Below are positions 9,530 to 20,700 of a stretch of 64,000 nt of DNA, piece after piece. The stretch covers positions 31,382,804-31,446,803 of the forward strand of contig OX235277.1 of assembly GCA_944472155.2 (NCBI GenBank). The letters run 5' to 3'. A program made the translations under genes and the position numbers. The notes beneath the pieces were generated by a model. It saw nothing but the letters and a program-made list of their open reading frames with translations. It had not been told where the DNA came from and made no database searches. Position 1 is the first letter of the stretch. Every line of letters starts with the position of its first letter. The DNA is from Trichobilharzia szidati (Eukaryota > Platyhelminthes > Trematoda > Strigeidida > Schistosomatidae).

Positions 9530-10039
9530 CTGGAAACAAAAACACTAGAATAACAGGATGAAACCAGTCGGAAAATAATCACCAGTGTTTAATTAAACAC
9601 TTTGAATTTAATTACTTCTATTAAGTCTTAATCAAGTGAATAAATATAAAGTAAATTCAAATTAATTTTCATTATTTTAAAGTCAAATAACAAATCTAAA
9701 GTGTGATTAACAAACAGAATCATATTATTGCTTATTTCATTGATCTCCACTGGAAATTCAAGTAATCCTTCTCTTAATCTTTTTATTGATTAGGATCTGA
9801 TTGACATACCAGTTTAGCTTCTGTTAATCAGGACTTCATATAAATAAATTTGTATAAAAGCCGTGGCTTGTACATTTACATTTAAGGCAGATTTTCCCGT
9901 TCAGATAAAGTACATGTTCACAAGAGACTCATAATCTGTGCTTTTTATATTATGCAGTCAGCTGTATTCGTTGCCGGAGTAGTGCAAATAAGAAATTAAT
10001 TGATCTTCAAATCTTATTCATATACATATATATATATGA
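9530..10039. other. No feature seen
   Basis: AT-rich sequence with no recognised repeat except a short (AT)n near 10020. If 9319-9529 is an exon, this is the intron upstream of it. Confidence 0.5.
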
Positions 10040-10385
10040 AGTCACCTGGAGTTCTAGTGAGAATTCATGACCAGTGGTATCCACCGGCTTAAGTGTGAGG
10101 ACAAATACTAGCCGATAACAGTGAAATGTGGTGGAAGTATACATTGCCAACTGGCAAAAATGAGAATGCATGGACCACCGGATTCCGTCGTAGTCGCTCA
10201 GTGGTATACTAACTGGCCTTATAAACTGAAGGTCCCGAGCTAGATTTCTGGCGGATGAGGTAATGGGTGCCTATTGATGAATAGTGCCAAAAAAGGATGA
10301 AACAGTTGTCCAGAGCTCCCTGTTGATTTTCAATGGTTCCCTAAGTGAAGTTAGTTCCTGATCAATCTTGAAATATACAAGGGGC
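10040..10385 (+). repeat. SINE-B, near full length
   Basis: Has the 5' half (CTGGAGTTCTAGTGAGAATT, GGTGGTATCCACCGG-type region), a tRNA-like middle, a hammerhead core at 10265-10328 and the tail TTTTCAATGGTTCCCTAAG. The B box is decayed here (AAGGTCCCGAGCTAGATTTC). Clearer copies are at 40690-40990 and 48365-48640. Confidence 0.7.
10265..10328 (+). ncRNA. Hammerhead ribozyme core in SINE-B
   Basis: TTGATGA (10274-10280), a stem II of the GTGCC/GGAT type around A-rich loop, GAAAC, a short palindromic stem III (ACAGTTGT) and GTC then CAGAG as cleavage side. The GGATGAAAC form weakens stem II relative to the copy at 28980, which keeps GGACGAAAC. Confidence 0.5.
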
Positions 10386-10964
10386 TTTTTAGTAGATAGA
10401 CATTGATATCTTGTTTGTATATAAAGAGGAATCAATTAACCAAACGTTTCTGATTCTATTAACATTCTAAACGTCACTAGAAATTCCTTGAGTGGTGTTC
10501 GCTAGGCACTGAGACTGTAGAGTACGTCTCTGTTCATTCGTCTGAGAAGTCAGCTAGACCTACCCGCTCCCTTTGTCTGACAGACTCAAGTCAGACAAAG
10601 GAAATGCAACAGTAGTATTCACAAAATCAGACAAAGGAAATGCAACTACCTGCTCCCTCTTGTGTAAGAATGTACTCAGTGAGATTCTAACCCAGCAATC
10701 ATTTCCTTCAAAAGCCAAAGAGTTTTTCACCGGACCCGTAAGCCATAAGACACATGTCTTGTGAAATGCATGTGATTTGAAATTATTCATTCCCAATAAA
10801 GTCTTCCCTCAGATACCTCAGAGTTGAAATAATCAGTCTCGCAATGTATCATTCTCATGTAACTACCAAAGTGTTAACCATCACGATTTACCTCTATTAT
10901 ATCTGATCCATTTTTTTATAAAAATTAATTGGCTGAGGAGACATTCAGACATATCTATATTGTT
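10386..10964. other. Unassigned body of duplicated block; hairpin and direct repeat
   Basis: CTTTGTCTGA (10571-10580) pairs with TCAGACAAAG (10591-10600). TCAGACAAAGGAAATGCAAC occurs twice, at 10591-10610 and 10627-10646. The open frames here (63 and 78 codons, opposite strands) are repeated in copy 2 only because the DNA is duplicated. Confidence 0.6.
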
Positions 10965-11145
10965 TTATTATAACTTGATTCCACACCGTACTTTCGGTAC
11001 AAGTATGGAATTTTAAGCATGTGATGTCGGTAGCCAAAATTTCGCAGGCTGACCATTGATATCAGGTGTGAGTTGGTCGAATCCCGAATCATGTTCATGG
11101 TGGGCAAGAGTTCTAACCTCTGTGCCACCGACGCACTTACATAAC
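10965..11145 (-). repeat. SINE-A copy
   Basis: Minus-strand copy of 31661-31852: head CACCGACGCAC at 11125-11142, B box region near 11085, body ATTGATATCAGGTGTGAG, and the 3' end TTATAACTTGATTCCACACC at the left. The same copy lies in the duplicated block at 29680-29857. Confidence 0.78.
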
Positions 11146-11334
11146 TGGTTTGTTTATTTCAAATCGGACTCAGGTGACGGATGAATTTTGGAAACAATTT
11201 CCAATCTGCATACAAATCACGAAAATCAAATAACACTATCTTGTAACTTAACTTTAAAATTAATTATTTCAAATGAGAATGAAGTTTACACATTCTTTCT
11301 TTTTGGAGTGTTTCTAAACTAAACACCTTCAGTT

Positions 11335-12240
11335 GTTTATCATTATTCCCTTGGGTTCCGAGTGGAATTTGTGGATTCAACAACATATCTCCACTTTGTT
11401 CTATTCTCGTCCGTCCTCTTCAGTTTGGTCCAAGACTCCACATGGTCTCTCGTCTCCTCCTCCTCACAAGATCCCCTCCATGTCATCCTCGCACCGATGA
11501 CCCACTCGTCACTTCCCAATCGAATTCAACTCGAGCAATGGACACCATTGCGCGTGATGTCATTCGGTGGTCTCCTCAACCTATACCCTAGCCATCTCCA
11601 TTTCCTCTTACATATTTGTTGACCAATAGGCTCTTGGGTGGTTTCTTCATCGCCAGAGTTTCTTGTCACTAATTATTTCTCGCTGGCCATTCGATCTTCA
11701 ATATGGAGCCAGCAAAGTGGGCAGCTGTTGATAGAAGTCTGCAACCTGTTGGAAATCCTTTTCGTGACACGCTCACCGTTTCTCTGACTCATATCAAAGC
11801 AGTGACTGACTGGCTTCACATTTGTGTCGAACAGAATCCGAATCTTGTTCTTTACGCTGACTGAGAGCAGAAGATTTCCAAACTGATTTCAATCTGATGA
11901 AGATGTATCTCCCCTTTTCGAGACTGGCTGGCTGAATTTGACATCTTCATCCGTGTCTGTGGTTGAAACCGTGCTTCCTGGCGAGATATGTGAAGCCGGG
12001 AAGTAACTTCTATCAAATGTCTCGCGTTGATGGTGATTGGTGATGGTTGTTGTTGCTGTTGTTGTCGCTGCTGCTGCTGTTCGTTGGTTATCTTCATCCC
12101 CTCCATCTTCTCTGTGTTGGCTTGGAGTCCTGTCTTCGCTACCTGCCTCTCTTCTTCAGCCAGTTTGCTGGTTTTCGTTAGTAAGTCTTCGAGTTTCTGT
12201 GACATTATGCATATATCAGTTGTCTAAATGCTGCTTAAGT
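11335..12240 (-). mobile_element. RTE-clade LINE, 3' fragment
   Basis: Minus-strand 3' end marked by ATTATTCCCTTGGGTTCCGAG at the left. Upstream it codes MSQKLEDLLTKTSKLAEEE, then the glutamine-rich run with PSPITINA, as in other copies. The region after it is frameshifted. RT catalytic motifs are absent because of 5' truncation or rearrangement near 12205. Confidence 0.78.
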
Positions 12241-12354
12241 GACTGTGATAATCAGTTCATCAGTCCATATACACAATAAGTGTGACAGTTCACAGCCTGG
12301 AACGTACAAAGTATATTTCGGACAGTGAAATGATACCAGCTAGACAAGTGAAAT

Positions 12355-12580
12355 AAGTGACTTCCTTCAAATTTATCTCGTGCACAGTGATTGGTGGTTG
12401 ATGTTGCTGGTAACCATCTTCATCATCTCCGTCTTCTCAGCGTTTAATTTAAGTCTACTTTGTTGGTTTTCGCGTGTAGATCTTTGACTCTGTGTGACAT
12501 CAGGCATGAACTGTGCGCATAGTCCAAATCTTCGGAAGTCTTCTTGTTGGTTCCTGTCTTCTTGTTCCCCACAGCCTTTT
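12355..12580 (-). mobile_element. RTE-clade LINE, internal fragment
   Basis: A second, more divergent piece of the same region (GTGATTGGTGGTTGATGTTG, then CATCTCCGTCTTCTCAGC, then GTGTGACATCAGGCATGA). It repeats material already present in 11335-12240, so it derives from another copy. Confidence 0.6.
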
Positions 12581-12689
12581 AAATGGTATATTCTGCAGAA
12601 ACCGGGAATGTTATTGGTGATACTAGCAAACTTGTCTTACTTCTGCCGAATCCATCATGTCCTTCTTGCAGTAAGCAATCTTAAATTCT

Positions 12690-14168
12690 GACGTGTGAGA
12701 AAAGAAAGTCACGAAAGTACTCAGAGAGCTATTGAAAGAGAAAATGACTGACAATCATACGTACAATGAGTTAAAACCCACGGGGTTTCATCTACCAAAT
12801 ATGTATGGTCTGCCGAAGATACATAAAAAGAATTACCCAATGAGACCAATACTCTCAATCGTGAATTCACCCTTTCACAAGGTTGCTCGCTGGTTAGCCA
12901 ATAGGTTAGAACCTGTCAGACAACATCTAGGTAAACATACTCTAAAAGACTAGTTCCAATTTTGTGAAGAGCTGAATCAACTCAATGTACATGACAAAAT
13001 CATGGTTTCCTTCAATGCGACTTCTCTATTCACGCAGATGCCTCTGCATGAGACACTAGACATCGTCTGTCAACAATCTGATCTTCATCCTCTACCAAAA
13101 CTGGAATTTAAGCGGCTTCTCGTGTTATGTACTAATGATATACAATTCCAGTTTGACAACAAAATGTATCGCAAGTTTGATGGTGTGGCAATGGGGAGTC
13201 CACTGGGCCCGATATTAGCTGATATTTTTATGACCGGTCTGGAACAGACAAAGCTCAAGTGTGTAATTGGCAAAACAACAGCCTACTATAGATGCATTGA
13301 TGACATATTCATTGCATGCAATGATTTGAGTCACGCTTCGTCTCTATTAGACTCTTTCAACAATGTACACAAAAGCATCGCTTTCACGATAGAGCATGAA
13401 GATGATGAAAAATTCCATTTTTTGGACGTAAAGTTGAAGAGAAAATACGACGGGACACTCGAAAGATCTGCATGTAGTAAAGACACATGGATTGGTCTTT
13501 AGTTGAATTACAACAGCTTCTGCCCAGTGAGATACAAACGAACGCTGGTGAAAACGCTTTTCTCTAGAGCGAAGAGAATATGTTCACCAAACAAACTAGA
13601 CAGTGAACTAATGCTTCTTGAAAAATGCTTGAAAGAAAATGGTTACCCACAAAGATTCATTAATAAATATGACAAGAATGATCTCAAGAACCTTGATACA
13701 GCTACAGACAGTAAGAAGCCTATTTTCATCAAACTCGACTACAAGGGCGAGGGCATAATGACAATGGTAAATAAAAGATTAAGCGCAGCCCTGTCTATGA
13801 CGTATCCTGAAGCGTTATTAGTCTTTCTATCCCTAACAACCTCTTCACTGGTGCGGTCAAAGATTGACAAGTACCCCTCTGCCGTAGCAGTTACATTGGA
13901 AGAACAGAGAGGATGGCCTATGTCAGATTCTGTGAACATGTACCAAGGAGCCTCCGGTCAAAGGGACCGAATTGTTTAAGCTCTTCAATCGCCAAACACC
14001 TGATTGAAACAGGACAACGAGTAGATGTGCTGGAATCATTCAAAATAATTGACAGACAAAGTACCTCAAGTCTTCTCAGGTTTGCTGAAGCTATAGCAAT
14101 AAAACGATTGAAGCCTGATTTATGTGTGCAAAAAGAATCCGTTGTTGGACTTCAATTACCCTGGTGAC
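12690..14168 (+). pseudogene. Penelope-like element, RT plus GIY-YIG, nearly whole C-terminal two thirds
   Basis: One frame, broken by TAG at 12951 and 13500, covers RT: NMYGLPKIHKKNYPMRPILS, MVSFNATSLFTQMPLHETL (motif A; the expected Asp-Val is Phe-Asn, so the catalytic Asp appears lost), DGVAMGSPLGPILADIFM (motif B), YRCIDDIFIA (motif C, with Cys at 13293-13295 where Tyr is usual), KFHFLDVKLKRK. The post-RT linker KRICSPNKLDSELMLLEKCL and KKPIFIKLDYKGEGIM follows. A deletion and frameshift near 13880 removes the Cys strand before SSYIGRTERMAYV and EHVPRSLRSKG, and the end is IKRLKPDLCVQKE...LQLPW and stop at 14166. PLE RTs are related to telomerase. This copy is dead by at least three lesions. 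Confidence 0.88.
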
Positions 14169-14880
14169 ACACTTCTTAGTAAGTCTTTGTTTTCTAATTT
14201 TATCAACTTATCTCCCCCCTTTACTTTTCGCTTAAGAGATAATTTCTCTTGATCTTCTGACTTCTACTCACTGTATTACATCATCAACTTCTCCTCTGAC
14301 CTCATGTGCACCGAAATTTTAAAATTTTGATCTTCTCTTATCTAATTAGGTGACTATAGCTAATTTTCTTTTGTTACCACCCCAACAACACAACTGTTAA
14401 TTAATTTTTTTTCAAGAAGCTTCTCTCTAACAAGATATATATGTCGTAACACTTTAGGCACCTTGTAAATCGCAATGCCTTATTTTACTATGACGCTCTG
14501 ACAATATGCTTTGTAGTGGACAAAAGTTTGTTAAAATTGTACACTTTTTATTTTTATTTTATTAAAGAATTCAGGTTGTACGCAGCTTACGATAACAAAC
14601 GAAATAAAATGGATCCAGATTATTCTGCACAAATAATTCTTCTTTCTTTGATTCATTATAAATTATTTAAATTAATCCCAGCGTGTTTAAGAAAAAATCA
14701 AAACAAGATTTTTTCTGAACGTTTCGCTGAGTAAGCCACAGCTTCTTCAGCAGATTTATTCGGATTTTATTAGTCATCAAAAATAAATCTGTGGCTTACA
14801 CAGAGAAACTTTCGGAAAAATTTTGTTCTGAATTTTTCTTAAACACGCTGGGATTAATTTAAATGATTTGTAATGAGACT
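14169..14880 (+). other. PLE 3' flank with an inverted repeat
   Basis: Bases 14565-14630 match 44230-44290 behind another PLE (GGTTGTACG..., AAATGGATCCAGATTATTCT), so this is shared PLE 3' sequence. About 85 bases at 14663-14750 are repeated inverted at 14785-14867 (TTTAAATTAATCCCAGCGTG and its complement), able to fold into a long hairpin with a loop of about 35 bases. Confidence 0.65.
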
Positions 14881-15130
14881 GATAAATGTTTCTAACACTC
14901 TGTAGTAGTAAGATCGCTTCAAAATTACTTCAAGGTGAATGCTGTAGAAGGCCTTTTCAAAGTCGATGAAGTTGAGGTAGAGATTTGATTGCGGTTCTAC
15001 TCACTAATTGATGAATATGAGTGAGGTTTTAACTTGACATGTAGGTGATTTGCTTTTGTAGAATCCAGGTTATTCCGAGCTTTTTAAATCTGCTCCTCTG
15101 TAATTGAGCCTTTTTTGATTCAGTTTTTCC
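14880..15130 (-). mobile_element. RTE-clade LINE, motif A fragment
   Basis: On the minus strand codes the NFIDFEKAF-like motif A region (from CTACCTCAACTTCATCGAC at about 14965), flanked by degraded upstream RT. Unlike three other copies in the window it does not carry the extra CTTC in this motif. Confidence 0.65.
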
Positions 15131-15549
15131 GTAAACGCACGTTCTCGAAACTTCACGAGTGCCTCTTTTATTTTACATTGTCTGGATCAGCAGGTTGCAG
15201 TGTTTGAGTACATTGAAAACATGTATTCTACTAGAGTCAGGTTAAGTTTAAAACATTTGAATAGTTAGAAATTCACAGTTGATGAACCCTCGTAGAAAAT
15301 ACTGTTAAATTTCCCTAATTGTATCAAAAGAATCGGTTAAAATAGGAAATGAAAACTTATCAAACCGTCAGAAAGTTTAAAACCTGAAACCAATCTTTCC
15401 TTGGTCCCGAATCAGTGCATCTACAACTTTTCCAATGTTGAGTTATATAGATTCCATTTGAAGATATTATCACTGGTTCTTAAATTTTATAACCAGGGAC
15501 ATAAGTTCAACCAACTTGATTCGGATGTTGATTTCAAACTTTGTTTTAC
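15131..15549. other. No feature seen
   Basis: AT-rich, no recognised family. Confidence 0.45.
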
Positions 15550-17055
15550 AAATAAAAGAGCTGATCCCAGTATATGAAGATGAATTTGGTAGGCTGTCAC
15601 CAGTATAAGAGTAGTAGTTATTCTATCAGAAAAAAATACTGACTAAAAAATACCTAGAAGACCTGAAACAGTTAAGAAATGATGAAATCATTGTAATTAG
15701 TAGGCAAGATAAATTGGGGAGAATGCAGTAATAATAGATAAATGTAAGTATGTAGATAAAATGAGTTCTCTTCCGGGCGACGTAACAAACTACTAGTGCT
15801 TAGTGACTCAACAGAGCTCAAGAGAATGGGTAACAACAGCTGGCAAATACTCTTAAGGAAATGAAACAAAGGGAAAAATTTGTGAGGCTGTGCACCATGC
15901 TCTTTAATCCACTGAAAGTGAGGCATCGCAGCTGCGTAATCTGGCTAAATTACATAAGCACGTATCACCTATTCGCCTTGTTCTAGACATGCGTAATTCC
16001 ATCCACCAAAAAGTCGCAAAGTGGATAATTGGACCCTTACAACTTCTAAGAAACAAGCTATAAACCATATTGGGGGAAATATTTTCGAATTTATTCCTCA
16101 TTGAGATTATTTTGATGTAAACGCAAAGCACACAATACCCATAGGAGCTTTTCATAACTGTTTATCAGCGTTCTGCTGTTAGAGATGGTAGGATTAGCGT
16201 ACCAACAGATACCGGAAAAGTAGATTGATATTAGGATTACAATCATTATACTCATACAGTTACTGCTAATATATATCGCGAACACACATTTTAAATTCGG
16301 TAAAATCTACTATGGATAAATCTACGGTATCGCTATGGATTCACAATTAGGTCTAATTTCAACAGACATTTTCTTCGCTAAGTTTAAAAATGATCCATTG
16401 AAACATGTCACAGACAAAGTGAATCCCCTTTATCGAAAAGCTTATAAGAACGAATTGCTTATGAAATCTAATGATATACATTCATCACTCATGTTCACCT
16501 GTAAAGAAGGACATGAAAACAAAGTCATATTTTCTGGCTATCATCGTGCACAAAATATCCGATAGTTCATTCAGGAGAAATGTTTGAAGGAATACACCAC
16601 GTCTATACGACAATGTGCTCATTTTTTAATGCTTGTACCCATTAGCTACAGAATCAATTCTTCAGTCAAATACCTAACAAAGAGCGCAAAAAAGATCTGC
16701 TCCAATGATTCCTTGGAAAATGAAATAGGTTATCTGAAATAATACGCTTGTTGACATGAGCAAACATAATAGATTTATCAAGAGATATGTGAATAAAATA
16801 TATGATAAAGTGAATGCCGATAACATTTGGAGAACAGTTTACTCATGAAGCTATAGCTCACTTGAGAAATAGCCAGTAAACTTATGTATGTCAAAGACCA
16901 TCCAACACTATAAAAAGGACTTGTATTCTTGTCACTCGTGTGTTTGTGTGTACTTAAAAATTTATCTGCTCCTGTGAAGAAGGCTATATAGGATGAACAA
17001 CTAGGCAACTTAACAGAGGAATTACTGAACCCATTCTTCCTTATCTAGGGGACAT
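15550..17055 (+). pseudogene. Penelope-like element, long decayed copy
   Basis: Pieces in PLE order but changing frames: a pre-RT region (YLEDLKQLRNDEIIVISRQD, then CKYVDKMSS), LRMVxQ-type string SPIRLVLDMRNSIHH and VAKWIIGPLQLL (RT finger region, about 15970-16060), GLISTDIFFAKFKNDPLKHV (after motif B, about 16350), NDIHSSLMFTCKEGHENKVI (before FLDV), FIQEKCLKEYTTSIRQ, and finally FICSCEEGYIG followed by a stop (GIY-YIG, about 16960-16990). Many stops. The YVDD motif could not be found in this copy. It lies 1.4 kb after the PLE of 12690 and in the same direction. Confidence 0.68.
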
Positions 17056-17654
17056 TGAATAAAGCCAACAGGAAGGCTAATTTTTTCTCTCTTGGTTTAT
17101 GGTGATCATCAAGCGGACAAAAAACAGGCACCTTTATAGTTGTGTATCGCATTCTGCCTAACGTTTCGAACTCGTCTTTTATACGCAACCGAAACCAGGA
17201 GGGATTCGGGAATATAATCCTAGTCTGTATATGCAAATGAATTTTGTTCTACCTTTGTCTTTTCGTTGATCTATATAAATTTTATCCATGAATCCATTAT
17301 TTAGCTTTTTACCCTTTCTTATTCTTTACACCTTTCAACAATATATTATATTTATTTAAACTCTGATCATCAATCCACTTCATCTTCAGGCTTACAAAAC
17401 TTCTAATTCTCTAACAATTTGAATTATTTCAACTTTTGAAGTGTATACACTTATACGCTATCTTCATCATTCTTATCGCCACCTATGTCGACTACTAATA
17501 CTCTAATATAGTTGATCATGCTTAATAGTGGGATTCCAGATGCATCCATCTATTCTGAACTCATCATCTGGATGTACATGTATCCCAATTAGACTCGAAA
17601 CCAGCATGATTCATTCCAAACTTTATTATTATTAAATAGTGAGGTTATACGTTG
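17056..17654. other. No gene seen
   Basis: Possibly PLE 3' flank at first (AACGTTTCGAACTCG near 17160), then AT-rich unassigned sequence. Confidence 0.4.
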
Positions 17655-17880
17655 ATAAATCAATGGTAGAATGCTTGCTAGCCAAACAGAAGATCCGAAA
17701 TGGATTACCGTATAACGAACTCTTACACCTTGTCTAGTTTATTATCCAGTGGTAAGTACAGAAAAGAAAAAAGTTTGAGTATGAGGTTAGCAACACCACC
17801 TCGTAAAAATAAATAACAACATCACTACTACTGAAACTTCAAGAGCTCAAAGTTTGAAGCTCTGTATTCTAAATAATAAA
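17655..17880 (+). repeat. SINE-G copy
   Basis: tRNA-Gly-like head (CAATGGTAGAATGCTTGCTA), body GTATGAGGTTAGCAACACCA, then CTACTGAAACTTCAAGAGC and CAAAGTTTGAAGCTCTGTAT, ending in AATAATAAATAATAATA like the RTE tails. Confidence 0.7.
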
Positions 17881-17945
17881 TAATAATAATAATGGCTTTA
17901 TTCCAAACAGTATTTGTGGTACAGGTATGGAATTTTCAGCGTTCA
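17881..17945 (-). repeat. SINE-A 3' fragment
   Basis: Plus strand GGCTTTATTCCAAACAGTAT then GGTACAGGTATGGAATTTTC; this is the minus-strand 3' end of SINE-A. Confidence 0.55.
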
Positions 17946-18974
17946 TTACAATATTGCATCTAATTACCTCATAAATTTTATAAGGATTTAAAAATATAAA
18001 GCAACAACAACAAAAAGAAAAAAGAGAAATAAAAGAAATAAAAAAAGAACAGCATTGCATTCACATATTTAAACAATGCACCACAGGATATGATATATAA
18101 AATTAGTCTGTAATAGAATATATGAGAAACAATATAATAGTAACAAAGAAAGGAGAACAAAAGCTAATGGGAACTATTTGTTAGAGTGCTAGAGTGTTAG
18201 AGTGTTAGAGAGTGGAAATGCAAAGAATAAACACCAAACCTTAAGGAAGTATTGTTCGTTATAGTTAATTCTAGTTAACACTGTAGCAAGAGCCACTAGT
18301 TCAATTAACTTTTATACAAGGTGAATAATTATTTCTAATAAATTTGCCTCGCTTAGATAGCGTGATCTTGAAACATCTGTTCGAAACTTTGACAAAGTTC
18401 ATTATACAAATTTAAATTATAATCCTTCCGCAAGCTGAACAGCATAAATGATATATGCATATATATATATATATATATATATATAAAGGCTTTAAAAGTA
18501 TAGCAGTGTTCCTTGTCGTGAGAATAAATAGTGAACGACTCATCAGTATACAAATATACGAGTGTTTTCAAAACTTAACCAAGTGAAAAATTATTTCACG
18601 CATATCATAAACATTCATAAATGAATACTGACCCAAATTTGACAAAACAACAAAACTTGAAATAACAGAGAAATCCAACTTGAATACTGAAATCTTAAAT
18701 GTAAATTACTTAATGAACTCTTCAAAGAAGATAGCTGTTCTGCTATTTTATTCCTTTGTTTCTACAAGAGCAGATGACGACCAAAAGTCAGTAAAAAGAC
18801 AAAATGGATATATATATATCTAGAGAGAGAGAGAGAGAGATTAGAGAGACAATTAAAACACCAGCAGAGAGAAAGAGTTGAATATTTCACTGATTTACTC
18901 ATTATTTAATCTCACAGAAATTACTTCTAAAGCTAATGTATCTGTTTTTAAAGAGCTGGAGATTAGACGACCGA
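17946..18974. other. No gene seen; AT-rich with microsatellites
   Basis: Short tandem GAGTGTTA units near 18185-18212, (AT)n at 18460-18485 and (GA)n at 18820-18842. Nothing coding was recognised. Confidence 0.6.
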
Positions 18975-19270
18975 CTAGAAAGTATTAGCAGCAACGAAGC
19001 TGCGAAGAACCCTCCAGCCCTACAAATATACAGAAGAAAATGGATATGGACTGGATACACGCTGAGGAGACCATTGAATGGAAACCGAATAGAAATTTAT
19101 TAGTTGAGCGTGGGTCAGAGGCTGACGTGCAGCCAATCGTGTAACATAAAGATGAAAGCCTATGGATAATTGTGCAACCAGCTAAAGAAAACTGTAGAAA
19201 ACGAGATGAAATGAAGATGTACCATTTCAATCCTTATGTTCCACTTGGAATCTAAGGGAATAATAATATA
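18975..19270 (+). mobile_element. RTE-clade LINE, 3' end
   Basis: Codes RRKWIWTGYTLRRPL-like C-terminus and ends in GTTCCACTTGGAATCTAAGG then GAATAATAATA, the family 3' signature. It reads through where the 54.6-kb and 62.3-kb copies have a shared TAG (GGATATAGG). Confidence 0.72.
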
Positions 19271-19624
19271 ACTCTGAGAAGTTACGTGATAGTGAAATAA
19301 CGAAACTGAATAAGGAAGAAGAAGTGAGACTGAAAACTGTTTAAATCATCTAACACCAAATTAACTTATTATAGTTCATGTTTAATTGAAGCTATTTGGT
19401 TCATTTTCTCACATTTCTATCAAAAATGAGGCATTAATAATAGTATATAGAATGTACTCTGACGGGACACTAGATAGTAGCTAATGTTATGCGACTAATT
19501 TTTAGTTTGGTGTACTATAAATTCCATCACTGAAGTTTATAATGTGGCCATCATGCTAGTTGGCTCCTTATCACACCGCATTATGAAGGGACATCAATTC
19601 TTTGAAGGTTGTAGATATGCTTTG
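19271..19624. other. No feature seen
   Basis: AT-rich, no recognised repeat. Confidence 0.45.
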
Positions 19625-19985
19625 CTAACGAGTATCAGCAAGCACGAAACCTAAATACAAGGGTTCCTGAAAATTGCCTCCAAGTATCTCATAACAATAT
19701 ATAGAATATATATTTGGTTAGCAATGGAAACGCCAACACTCACCGGGGATTACAGTACATTCATTTGATGAATTCCAAATAGGATGAAATGCGTATTGTT
19801 GAATTCCACTGCTGATCACCATCACCAAACAAAATAACCTCAATTGAATCCTCAGATGTCATTGAAGCATCCATACCAGGAGCCGACATGTCAGCAACAA
19901 AGAGAGACCGAGCATTTCTGACCAACATAATCAATAATCAACAGGAAATACAAAATCAACCTGAAAAGAAAAACATGTACAGAAT
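19625..19985 (+). repeat. Sm-alpha-like repeat
   Basis: The hammerhead core at 19753-19812 is followed by the tail CTGCTGATCACCATCACC, CCTCAGATGTCATTGAAGC, GAGCCGACATGTCAGCAAC and AATCAACAGGAAATAC, which parallels the tail at 47940-48075. The tRNA-like head is poor. Confidence 0.65.
19753..19812 (+). ncRNA. Hammerhead ribozyme core
   Basis: TTTGATGAATTCCAAATAGG, ATGAAATGCGTATTG, TTGAATTCCACTGCTG: same order as the known schistosome ribozyme (CUGAUGAGUCCCAAAUAGGA, CGAAACGCG, CUGGAUUCCACUG). GAAAT replaces GAAAC, and stem II is mismatched. Confidence 0.6.
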
Positions 19986-20414
19986 CTAGATGGAAAAGTG
20001 ACCAATCAGAAGAGAGTAAGAATCCACAATCGAATGAAGCTAGAAGCATGACTCCCTATTCTAAGGACAGAATATTATGTTCTTCTAAAAATAAGAGATT
20101 AAAGTTTACTGATGAACATATGTACACCTAAGGGAAAATAATGGAATTAAAACTCGGAATTGATATATATATATATTATTACGTGTAACCCAAAAACCAT
20201 CCATCATTCTCGATTTATAGCCGAAAAGAGAGATATTCACTCATTCATTCATTTGTCCCAAGTCTTCTCCAATGTAAACTATAATCTTTTGTTCAAATAG
20301 CTGTTTAAGTTTATTTTAAAGAAAGGGATAAACAGGGAGCAGGATCAATAACAGTAACAACAGTAAACAAACGATTAGATTATTTTCATAAACTTGATTG
20401 ATTTTTAGATTCAC
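19986..20414. other. No gene seen
   Basis: AT-rich with (AT)n near 20164-20178. Confidence 0.45.
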
Positions 20415-20700
20415 TGAAAAATGAATTCAGATACACAACCACTGGAAACTAGCGGGGAGTACTGAATAGGTATTTCATCAGCACTACGTACATATTGTCT
20501 CACCCCGACATATCAAACCAAAGACCTATCGGTTATAAGGTAAGCTCAACAACCATTCGGCCGCTTGTACCTGATCCAATGGTCCATTAATTCCAAATCC
20601 TGTCAATTCATGATATATATATATATATCACGCAAGCCCCAGCTAATTGACATCTGACAATTATTTTTATTCTCACCCGGCGGATCAATAGCAGAAATTA
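20415..20700 (-). repeat. SINE-B copy
   Basis: Minus strand: tail at left (CCACTGGAAACTAGCGGGGA), decayed hammerhead (TATTTCATCAGCACTACG near 20470-20490), B-box region near 20515, head at right (CCAATGGTCCATTAATTCC, CATCTGACAATTATTTTTAT). (AT)n has expanded inside it at 20613-20628. Confidence 0.6.

Larger units (their letters stand above)
10166..12205 (+). repeat. 2-kb direct duplication, copy 1
   Basis: Nearly identical to 28891-30905, with few substitutions and small indels. It contains half of SINE-B, an unassigned stretch, a SINE-A and the 3' part of an RTE in the same order and spacing. Copy 1 has the whole SINE-B at its left edge; copy 2 starts in the middle of it. Confidence 0.93.

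Noticed and set aside
10560..10796. Paired 63- and 78-codon frames on opposite strands, repeated at 29273-29509
   Set aside because: They lie in the duplicated spacer, overlap each other and contain tandem repeated DNA. No family or splice signals.
12027..12279. Cys- or Val-rich plus-strand frames near 12.0, 30.75 and 55.25 kb
   Set aside because: Antisense of the CAA/CAG glutamine run in the RTE reading frame.
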